DNA from: Rhizobium sp. Root274
Lineage (GTDB): Bacteria > Pseudomonadota > Alphaproteobacteria > Rhizobiales > Rhizobiaceae
Assembly: GCF_001429245.1 (NCBI RefSeq)
Contig: NZ_LMJE01000011.1
Location: 52,349 to 116,348 of the forward strand
DNA length: 64,000 nucleotides
Direction of reading: 5' to 3'
Shown here: piece by piece, positions 56,793 to 64,000 of the stretch
Layout: each line of letters opens with the position of its first letter
How positions within the stretch are numbered: position 1 is the first letter of the stretch
Notes under the pieces: model-generated
Databases searched by the model: none
What the model was told of the DNA's origin: nothing
What the model saw: the letters and a program-made list of their open reading frames with translations, nothing else
Translations under genes and position numbers: made by a program

Positions 56793-56814
56793 CAGTTCGG
56801 CTATCGCGGCTGGA

Positions 56815-57175
56815 GTGTCTCCTGAAAGCTTTAGCCAAAGCCCTTCACGCGTCTTGTCGAGTTGGTGTCGACTTGGTTGCGCGCTACGGCGGGGAAGAGT
56901 TCGCAGTCATCATACCAGGAGCCACGGAAACTGTGGCGCGCAAGACCGCAGAAAGGATCGTACAATCTGTTCGCGAGCTGGATATCCCGCACGTTTCTTC
57001 TGACAAAGGACGGCTAACAGTCTCGATCGGGGTTTCGACACTGGAACGAGGGGCGATCGGCGACCTCTCAGGCCTATTGGAAATCGGAGATCAGGCGCTC
57101 TACGCCGCCAAGTGCGCGGGACGCGATACCGTGAAAACTGCTGAACTCGTCCAGGAGCTCCCCGTGTCCGCATGA
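56815..57175 (+). pseudogene. Truncated GGDEF domain gene
   Basis: Encodes the later part of a GGDEF domain from CLLKALAKALHASCRVGVDL through VARYGGEEFAVIIPGATE, VSIGVSTL and IGDQALYAAKCAGRDTV. The GGEEF site is present, but the N-terminal third of the domain (the DxLTG region and the Mg/GTP-binding DxDxFK) is missing. Upstream sequence is unrelated, so it is a remnant. Confidence 0.85.
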
Positions 57176-57430
57176 TCCATGTCCCGACCGTTCGGACGGG
57201 GCCGCAGCACAGACGAGTCTCCTGAACAGATACCAGAGCCTTCTGCAGATGTCCGCCGGTATGATCGTGCCTTCAAACACTAGTTCGAGTTCGCGGGCGA
57301 GCGTGGCGCAGATCTCCCTGAGATCCTTACTCATCGCATAGTCTTCTCGCACGTTTATCAGCCACCGATGCATGTCGGAGAGGCTGCGAACGTCTCCTCC
57401 AGCGATAACGTGGAGATTGTTTCCGGGCAT
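57074..57430 (-). CDS. Possible 118-residue protein
   Basis: Starts MPGNNLHVIAGGDVRSLSDM after GAGG. The first 70 residues (DLREICATLARELELVFEGT, PADICRRLWYLFRRL) read as real protein, but the last 40 overlap the GGDEF remnant on the other strand and look non-coding. The gene may have been truncated and run into it. No family recognised. Confidence 0.4.
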   Translation of the reverse strand: MPGNNLHVIAGGDVRSLSDMHRWLINVREDYAMSKDLREICATLARELELVFEGTIIPADICRRLWYLFRRLVCAAAPSERSGHGSCGHGELLDEFSSFHGIASRALGGVERLISDFQ

Positions 57431-57486
57431 GTTGGCCTCTTCGCGAGAAAGATAAGGGGTTGGCGAATCCAGGATAAACAACTCGG

Positions 57487-57599
57487 CGGAACTCGTTGCT
57501 CGTGCAGACCTTGCACTCTATCAGGCCAAGGATGCCGGGCGAGCCCGGGTAGGGTTCCAGAGGCTGGCAGCAGAGCGTACGAAGAAGCCGGCTTGAACA
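57487..57599 (+). pseudogene. Second GGDEF C-terminal fragment
   Basis: AELVARADLALYQAKDAGRA and then RVGFQRLAAERTKKPA before a TGA. This is the final helix of a GGDEF domain (ADLALYQAKDAGRARV). It differs from the fragment ending at 57175, so two distinct cyclase genes have decayed here. Confidence 0.7.
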
Positions 57600-57786
57600 A
57601 CCACCACTCGACTGGATAGATGTGCGTTCGGCCGCAGCAGACTTGGATCTTCAGGCCAGTGTCACCGTCGCGGAGAACTGGGTTTCGGCCCGCGTGTCGA
57701 ACTCGTAGTGGCCATCCATGGGCGAACGGACCCGCCTACCAGACGCGTGCCTGGCCCGGATGCAGCCGCACCTGCATGGAGGAAAC

Positions 57787-59025
57787 ATGCGTGTTGCAAT
57801 AGAATCCCTCGGAACCCGGGGTGATGTCCAGCCTTACGTCGCACTTGCCCTGGCTCTCTTGGCACGCGGGCATGACGTACAGCTTGCTGCCCCGGCGCAG
57901 TTTCAAGATTTCGTGGAAGGTCACCGTATCTCTTACGTCGCTCTGCCTGGTGAATTTCTTACACTGCTTGATGCGCCGGAGGGAAGGGCCGCCATTGCAA
58001 GTGGCAGAGGGTTCAGCAGCGGGCTGAAGCTCCTCAAGCATATTCGCCCATTGATGATGCAGCTGTTCGATTGCGAATGGCAAGCGGTCCAGAGCTTCGC
58101 GCCAGAGATCATCGTCTACCACCCCAAGTCGCTTGTTTCTCCCTATATGGCCACAGCGCTCGGGATCCCACATGTTCTTGCGTCCCCTGTCCCTGGTTTG
58201 ACCCCGACAAAAGCCTTTCCCAGTCCGCTCCTTCCGTTTTCGTCACTGGGTCCCTTCAACCAGCTGAGCCACAAACTCGTGCTGAAGGCGGTTGATCTGC
58301 TTTTTGGCCGTGACCTTAAGACATGGCGGGAGCGCTCCCTTGGATGGGCGGTTGAAAGGCCAGCGCCTCAGGCAGGGACGATCTATGCCTATAGCCCGGC
58401 GATCCTTCCCAAGCCGAAAGACTGGGGTCTTGACGTTCTGGTTAGTGGGTACTGGTTCCTGGATGAGCCCCTGTGGACCCCAGATCCGGCACTTGCGCAG
58501 TTTCTTGATAACGGACCACCGCCCGTCTATTTCGGCTTCGGAAGCATGCCAGGGCTGAACGCGGAGGCTGTCACCGGGATGATACTTCAGGCGCTCCAAA
58601 TGACGGGGAAGCGAGGAGTCCTTGCAAGCGGCGGTGGGGCCATTAGCACCGGCCGAGCCGAGGGCCGAGTGTTCTTCCTCGACAGCGCGCCGCACGATCA
58701 ATTGTTTCCATATATGGACGCCGTCGTTCATCACGGTGGTGCGGGAACCACCGCAGCGGGGCTTCGCGCAGGTCTTGCGACCCAGATCATTCCGTTCTTC
58801 GGTGATCAGCCCTTCTGGGGAAGACGCGTGGCTGAGCTCGGTGCAGGATCACCTCCATTGGTGCGCGCCAGCCTGAGCGCTGAAACGCTGGTAAAGGCAC
58901 TGACTGCATTGGATGATCCCGTCATGCGGAGAAGGGCGCAAAGCTTGTCAGGTGCGATCAAGTGTGACCCGGGAGTGGAGGCAGCGGTCGATTTCCTCGA
59001 GCGACGGCTGGCTTGCGCGCGATGA
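57787..59025 (+). CDS. UGT/GT1-type glycosyltransferase
   Basis: 412 residues from the ATG at 57787 with GGAGGAAAC upstream. The N-terminal Rossmann fold starts MRVAIESLGTRGDVQPYVALA, the signature of sterol-glucosyltransferase/MGT-like enzymes (GT28/GT1). The C-terminal donor site has YFGFGSMPG and DAVVHHGGAGTTAAGLRAG..PFFGDQPFWG. It transfers a sugar from a nucleotide donor to a lipid or small hydrophobic acceptor; neither is identifiable. It stands alone. Confidence 0.9.
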   Translation: MRVAIESLGTRGDVQPYVALALALLARGHDVQLAAPAQFQDFVEGHRISYVALPGEFLTLLDAPEGRAAIASGRGFSSGLKLLKHIRPLMMQLFDCEWQAVQSFAPEIIVYHPKSLVSPYMATALGIPHVLASPVPGLTPTKAFPSPLLPFSSLGPFNQLSHKLVLKAVDLLFGRDLKTWRERSLGWAVERPAPQAGTIYAYSPAILPKPKDWGLDVLVSGYWFLDEPLWTPDPALAQFLDNGPPPVYFGFGSMPGLNAEAVTGMILQALQMTGKRGVLASGGGAISTGRAEGRVFFLDSAPHDQLFPYMDAVVHHGGAGTTAAGLRAGLATQIIPFFGDQPFWGRRVAELGAGSPPLVRASLSAETLVKALTALDDPVMRRRAQSLSGAIKCDPGVEAAVDFLERRLACAR

Positions 59026-59417
59026 ATGCGCTCGCGATTCTCCATTTGAAGAGCATGATCCCAAACCCGTCCGCTCGCCCAGGATGGACCGTTCCGAGAC
59101 CGTTTGCCATAGATTTTCGATGTTATGTAGAGAAGTTGCGGGCGGCCACGGTTCGGTTGGGGGCGTCAGTGGTCCGTTTCGAGGTCGGAGGTAAAACCCC
59201 GCCCGCACTCGTATCAACGCCCAAAACGGATCGCGCGCAATACTCAAATATTGCCGATCAGTTTCCAGCGGCTTCCGATCGGCTGGCACAGAAGCTTAAG
59301 CCCTCGCTTCGCTGTCGGGTGTTGCTTGACTTACGGCGACGGGAAATTTTCACGCAAGCTAATTGTCTGACATTGCCTATAGCGCCGGGTATGATGCCCG
59401 GAGAGAGGGTGTCGATT

Positions 59418-59537
59418 ATGGGCTATGACTGGACTGGGACACGCACGCGCAGAATCCGCCACATCAAATTGGCGGTGTCCGCAATTATTTCGATTGCAGC
59501 TTTGGCTATTCCCGTCTTCGCTGCAAAGCTGCCATAA
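59418..59537 (+). CDS. Possible 39-residue membrane peptide
   Basis: MGYDWTGTRTRRIRHIKLAV followed by a hydrophobic segment SAIISIAALAIPVFA. The basic N-terminus and a single membrane helix fit a small inner-membrane protein. GGAGAG lies 12 bases before the ATG. Unknown function; too short to be certain. Confidence 0.45.
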   Translation: MGYDWTGTRTRRIRHIKLAVSAIISIAALAIPVFAAKLP

Positions 59538-59669
59538 GCAGCACAGCCTGTAGCCCGGCGGGCAGATCGCCCTGCTAATCCGATGTGGCTCAAGTGGGCT
59601 TGAGCAGACCATACGGGCGGCGCTTGTCAAAAGAAAAGATTGCGTGGCGCAAAGGGCGCTTGAATGTAC

Positions 59670-62330
59670 CTATCGACTGAGACGATGTCGCTCTGTCATC
59701 CATGAGCGTTCTTTGGCGAAAGCGAGAAAGTCCTCTGCAGCCATCGGCTTGGCGAAAGCGTATCCTTGCAGCACATGGCAGCCTAAGCGTCGCAGCAATT
59801 CCGCATGGGCCAATGTTTCGACACCCTCGGCGACCGTTTCGATACCTTGGACTTTTCCGATATCGATTATAGAGCGCACCAAGCTCTGCTGTGCCGAGGA
59901 TTCCAGAATCGGCTGTACCAGACGCCGGTCAATCTTCAGCCGCCTGGGCGAGAGTTCAAGGAGGCTTATGATGGAGGCATGGCCAGTGCCGAAGTCGTCA
60001 ATCTCGATATCGATGCCGAGCGCCTTGATATCCTCGATCGCCTGCTTCAGCGCATCGTCCGCCGTATCGAACGAAATTGATTCCAGCAGTTCGAAAGTCA
60101 ATGCGCCCGGCCGGATGCTCATCGCCCTCAACTTGGCGATGAGATTTTCGTCTCGCAAGCGCTGACAAGAGACGTTCACCGATACACACGGTATGTCCAA
60201 TCCTTGGCCTTCCCAGCGGGTAGCCTGGAACAGAGCCTGTTGGAGGATTGCCTCATCGATACGAGCTACGACATTGAGGCTCTCTGCGACCGGCAAGAAA
60301 ACATCCGGTGCTATGAAACCGCGGGTTGGATGCTCCCATCTGGCAAGAGCTTCCACGCCGGCGATCTCCAGCGTGGAGGCATCAAACTGCGGCTGAAAAA
60401 AGGGTCTGAATTCGCCCCGTTCAAGCCCGCGCAGGATTTCGTCACTGAGCCGTTTAACTTCCACCGTGCGCAGGCGCAGTTCGCCGTTGAACGCCTCGAC
60501 GCGGTTGCGGCCGCGGCGCTTTGCTTCATAGAGCGCGATATCAGCATTTACGAGCAACTGCTCAGGCGTCTCGTCGCCATGACGACGTATTGCGAAGCCG
60601 ACGCTGGCGCCGATGCGGCAGTCATGGTCCTCAATGGCTATTGGCCGGGAGATCGCCTCTATGAGTTGTGTGGACAGGCGAGAGAAGTTGGCCATCGCCG
60701 GATCGCGACGTGACAGCAGGACGAATTCGTCGCCACCAATCCGAGCGATGAAGTCCTCGGCGGGCACCTCAGTTCGCAGCACCGAAGCGACATGCTTGAG
60801 CACTTCGTCCCCTGCTGCATGTCCGAGTGTGTCGTTGATATCCTTGAAGCGGTCGAGGTCGATATGGAGCAGGCTTAAAGGCCGGTAGTCGTCATTTGCG
60901 CCGGACAGCGAAAGCTGCTGATCAAGGTAGCGCCGGTTCGGAAGACCGGTCAGTGCGTCGTGCAAAGAGTTGTGTTCTACGACCAACCGGGCATCTTCAA
61001 GTGCCTTGTTCTGAGCCTCCGCAGTAAGTTTGGATCGGAGCAGTTCGTCCTGAAGCTGCACGTCTTCCGTAACATCCCAGTTCGCCCCGACGATACGTTT
61101 TCCACCGGAGGACGTGCTATAGGTCATCCCGTGCGCGCGGATGTGACGGATAAGACCGTCCTGCCCGACGACACGGAAATCAGTTATGTACGGTTCCTCC
61201 GCTTGGATGGCCTGGGTAAAAACTCGCTCAGCACCTTCCAGATCTTCCGGATGAAGGGCATCGCGCCAATCCTCATATCGGCAAATGACCTGCTCCGGTG
61301 CGACGTTATAGAGTTTTCGCATGCGCAAGTCCCAGGATAGCGCCTTCGTCTCGCAGTCGTATTCCCAGACGCCCACCTTCGAGGCATCCAGCGCCAGTTG
61401 CAGGCGCTGTGACACCGTTTCAAGCCTGTCCTCCCGGTCTTGAAGGGCCAGAATGTGCCGATGCCTGTCCCTCATCAGGTGACCGACCCAGAATATTGGA
61501 AGGATGATGATGATGGCCAGAAGCGCCAATGCGGCGCGGAAGAGACCAAGGTGATCAGATGGTTGGCCCCAGCCTTGTGGCGGTGACGCGGAAATGGTCC
61601 AGGCGTCGTGTCCGATATCAATCGACATGACCACCGGGTCGACGTCGACAGCGGCATTTGTCCTGAAAACAGATTTCGTCTCTCCGTCATCATGTGAACG
61701 GCTGGAAATCGAAACGGCGACCCGAAGATCAGGTTGAAATCCGCTGCTCTTGAGGAGTTGATCGAGATCGATCACCGCAGAGGCAATGCCGAAGAAGCTG
61801 TTTTCAGGGCCGGTATGGATAGGATATCGCGCAATCACTGCCCGACCGCCCTGAACGAGATCTACCGGGCCGGTAACGATTAGTCGGTCTTGCTCCTTGA
61901 CCTGCATTGCCGCTGCGCGCTGACGCTCGTTCTTGCGGTAGTCTAGCCCGAGGCTCGCCTCGTTGCCGCGGAGAGGATAGACACGGCTGACGACGAAATC
62001 CGGCGCTATGGCGAGACTGCGAAGCTGGTGATCATCTCTGAAGATGCGGCTTGCAAGATCCGCAAAGCGGGCAGGGGCCATGTTCGGCTCAATTTCGAAT
62101 GTAGCGACCAACCCTTGGACCAACTTGATATTGCCAAGAATATTGCCTTGTAGGCGTGAGCGCAGAAGGCCGAGCTGTTCGGTGGTGAAAGAGCGGAGGT
62201 ATTCTTCCTCAAGCCGGCGCTTCTGCACGTCGGCGAGGAATGCGGCGATGAGCACGGCCACTGTCGCGACAATGGCGGGAGCGTAGTATCCAAGCCCTTT
62301 GAAGCGAAGCGGGGCGTTCCGGTTCTTCAT
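59670..62330 (-). CDS. CHASE-PAS-GGDEF-EAL c-di-GMP protein
   Basis: 886 residues: TM1 (about 14-32), a periplasmic CHASE sensor (about 45-265), TM2 (about 270-290), a PAS domain (about 315-440, DASKVGVWEYDCETKALSWD), GGDEF with DALTGLPNRRYL, DLDRFKDIND and RIGGDEF, and EAL with GVEALARWEHP, NVSCQRL, DDFGTGHAS and QGYAFAKP. Motifs for both synthesis and hydrolysis of c-di-GMP are intact. It is second in size only to TraA here. Confidence 0.96.
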   Translation of the reverse strand: MKNRNAPLRFKGLGYYAPAIVATVAVLIAAFLADVQKRRLEEEYLRSFTTEQLGLLRSRLQGNILGNIKLVQGLVATFEIEPNMAPARFADLASRIFRDDHQLRSLAIAPDFVVSRVYPLRGNEASLGLDYRKNERQRAAAMQVKEQDRLIVTGPVDLVQGGRAVIARYPIHTGPENSFFGIASAVIDLDQLLKSSGFQPDLRVAVSISSRSHDDGETKSVFRTNAAVDVDPVVMSIDIGHDAWTISASPPQGWGQPSDHLGLFRAALALLAIIIILPIFWVGHLMRDRHRHILALQDREDRLETVSQRLQLALDASKVGVWEYDCETKALSWDLRMRKLYNVAPEQVICRYEDWRDALHPEDLEGAERVFTQAIQAEEPYITDFRVVGQDGLIRHIRAHGMTYSTSSGGKRIVGANWDVTEDVQLQDELLRSKLTAEAQNKALEDARLVVEHNSLHDALTGLPNRRYLDQQLSLSGANDDYRPLSLLHIDLDRFKDINDTLGHAAGDEVLKHVASVLRTEVPAEDFIARIGGDEFVLLSRRDPAMANFSRLSTQLIEAISRPIAIEDHDCRIGASVGFAIRRHGDETPEQLLVNADIALYEAKRRGRNRVEAFNGELRLRTVEVKRLSDEILRGLERGEFRPFFQPQFDASTLEIAGVEALARWEHPTRGFIAPDVFLPVAESLNVVARIDEAILQQALFQATRWEGQGLDIPCVSVNVSCQRLRDENLIAKLRAMSIRPGALTFELLESISFDTADDALKQAIEDIKALGIDIEIDDFGTGHASIISLLELSPRRLKIDRRLVQPILESSAQQSLVRSIIDIGKVQGIETVAEGVETLAHAELLRRLGCHVLQGYAFAKPMAAEDFLAFAKERSWMTERHRLSR

Positions 62331-62371
62331 CGCGCTGCGTTCACCCCGCGCATCTGCCCAACAGAGATGAA

Positions 62372-62385
62372 TCCTCGTACGAGGA
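62372..62385. promoter_or_regulatory. Palindrome upstream of the CHASE-PAS-GGDEF-EAL gene
   Basis: TCCTCGTACGAGGA, a perfect 14-bp palindrome about 42 bp upstream of the ATG at 62330. It is a candidate operator. Confidence 0.35.
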
Positions 62386-62573
62386 GTGTGTTTATCTGAA
62401 CCCTGACAAAATCAATTTAATATTTATTGAATAGAAGCCGAGATATAGGGCTGGGCCCTGAGCGCTTTGGGCCTCACCCGCGTAAACCGGAGCGTTCTGC
62501 CTCTAGCGATTAACTTAAGCTGAAGCCCTTTTTTAAACTCAGACCCGGGCGTAGCCAGGCATCGGTTTCATCC

Positions 62574-63774
62574 TCATGCAAAAATCACTTCAATCGACTG
62601 GCGGTTCTGCGAGATAATCCTGCAGGCGGTTTCAATGCCGTCCGCTTCAATCTTCAAGATGAAGTTGGCGGGAATAATTGAGGTATCAGAGACTGCGATG
62701 TTGGCACCATCTGCGCCAATCGAGCGGATAGTGCAGTCGATGGTCGAGCGTCTGTCATTGATTATGATGCGACCTGATTTGAGAACGCGTCGGCGTGATC
62801 CACTCTCTTGGCCTTCTCGGTTGTGGCCCCAGCCTTCGCATCGGTTGCGGCCCGTTTCCTTGGCTCGATACATGGCTGCATCGGCCTGAGACAGAAGTGT
62901 ATCAACGTCTTTGGCGATGATGGAGGTAGCGGTTACCCCGAAACTTGCCGTGACGCTCAGCGGACCTGCTGGCCCATCGACTACAGCAGACGCTACTGCT
63001 TGGCGGAGTTTTTCTGCCGTCGCCAGCGCGCCTTCGCGACCGACATAGGGTAGAATGATGGCGAATTCTTCGCCGCCGAGCCGCCCAAGAAGGTCACCAG
63101 CGCGCAGCTGCGACTTGCAAGTCGAAGCGACCGCCTTCAAGACTTCGTCACCGACTTGGTGGCCGAAACGATCGTTCATCGACTTAAAGTGGTCGACGTC
63201 GAGCATGATGCAGCTCACTTGGTGACGGTGCCGGAGTGCCTGGGAAATCAGCGGTCGCCGCCAGTTTGGCCAAGGCAACTCGATCCATGACAGCCCCGGC
63301 GAGCTCTTCGAAGACGCGCATATCCCGTTTGCCGAAAGAGCCGGGTTTGCTGTCGATCGCGCAGATTGTGCCGATTACAAGTCCTTCGTCTGTCTTCAGC
63401 GGGTAGCCGGCATAAAAGCGAACATGCGGCGGGCTTACGACCACCGGATGCTGAGAGAACCTCTCGTCAAGCAACGCATCCTGTACGATCAACGGATCTT
63501 CGGACTCCAGAACGTAGCGGCAGAATGTATCCTGCCGGGGAAGCTCCGCGACTGGCATACCAGCACTGGCTTTGTACCATTGTCGATGGCCGTCGATGAA
63601 TGACACGATGCCGATTTCGACGCTGAACATCTCCTGGATCAAGCGAACGAAACGGTCAAAGCCCGGATCCCTTGGCGAATCCAGGAGATCGAGTTCTTCT
63701 AGGGCTTGAAGGCGAGCGGCTTCCTTGCGCAGAGCGTCAGCCGACAGTTTTCCAAATGGTCGCGTATTTACCAT
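62574..63774 (-). pseudogene. GAF-GGDEF-PilZ gene, frameshifted
   Basis: From the ATG at 63774 the frame encodes a GAF domain (LDLLDSPRDPGFDRF, DTFCRYVL, HVRFYAGYPL) up to VALAKLAATADF. The adjacent frame then carries SQALRHRHQVSCIMLDVDHF, LGRLGGEEF, ADAAMYRAKETGRNRC and a C-terminal PilZ-like domain (RRRVLKSGRIIINDRRS, CTIRSIGADGANIAV). The conserved DxLTGxxNRR segment expected between them is missing, so a small out-of-frame deletion near 63265 has broken the gene. The downstream frame could still be translated from an internal start but lacks part of the GGDEF N-terminus. Confidence 0.8.
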
Positions 63775-64000
63775 CGTTTCCTCCGATGCTCAAAGGTATG
63801 GGCGAAACAGTAAACAAAACCTGGAAGCGGAGAGACTGATGGCCGCATGATCTTGCGGGCAAAAACCCGCAGTCGAAGCCGTTGACTAACCTCTATATCC
63901 GTCTTGTCAGGAAATGGAGGCGAGATGCATGACCGAGAGAACCGCGCAAACGCGCTTGCCGAGTCTGGCGACAATCACATGTAAATAGACTCAAACGGAT
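63775..64000. other. Window end, upstream region of the GAF-GGDEF gene
   Basis: About 225 bp with no convincing gene. It probably holds the promoter of the GAF-GGDEF-PilZ gene. Confidence 0.4.

Overview
The window is most likely part of a large repABC plasmid from a member of the Rhizobiaceae (Rhizobium, Agrobacterium, Ensifer or a close relative). The evidence is a complete repABC replication/partition operon with a counter-transcript RNA, a Ti/Sym-type quorum-sensing conjugation system (TraI, TraR, TraM), a Q-type oriT with the TraA relaxase, a full TraI-Trb mating-pair operon, and many rhizobial lineage genes (DUF736, WGR, DUF3618 operon, HWE/HisKA_2 kinase).

Layout. 1-3.65 kb: ArdC antirestriction protein and a string of small plasmid genes on the + strand. 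Each of the four small genes is preceded by a related non-coding leader of about 100 bp with an AT-rich inverted repeat. 3.65-7.4 kb: WGR protein, thermonuclease, a 70-residue protein and traG-traD-traC on the - strand. 7.4-7.66 kb: divergent control region with a putative TraR operator and oriT. 7.66-13.3 kb: traA-traF-traB-traH. 13.3-14.8 kb: DUF433 antitoxin, a broken DUF5615-like toxin, and an XRE regulator with tandem operators. 14.9-15.9 kb: convergent traM/traR. 16.3-26.8 kb: traI-trbBCDEJKLFGHI on the - strand plus a 73-residue gene. 26.8-31.2 kb: operators shared with the tra region, repA-repB-ctRNA-repC, then two copies of a 16-bp parS-like palindrome. This gene order is that of rhizobial group I conjugative plasmids.

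31.2-35.5 kb is a recombination patch: a Septu-like pair (HNH nuclease intact, ATPase gene broken), a tyrosine recombinase, a LysR fragment and a serine resolvase. 35.7-64 kb is an accessory signalling region. It holds two chemoreceptors, an orphan FliG, HU, a histidine kinase, two ArsR regulators, CspA, a stress-type membrane operon, a glycosyltransferase, and a heavy load of c-di-GMP genes: three apparently intact GGDEF or GGDEF-EAL proteins, one frameshifted GAF-GGDEF-PilZ gene and three GGDEF fragments. It also carries a FecR/Gly-rich gene split by an IS3-family remnant and a decayed UV-damage endonuclease gene.

How it works together: AHL made by TraI activates TraR (held off by TraM), which should act at 16-bp sites found in both the traC-traA and the traI-repA intergenic regions, so transfer and copy number are probably coupled. 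The nick inferred from oriT makes the - strand the transferred strand and sends the ArdC/small-gene region into the recipient first. All leader-preceded genes there would use that strand as template, so the leaders are candidates for single-stranded-DNA promoters. This is the most interesting hypothesis in the window. It is an inference and has not been tested.
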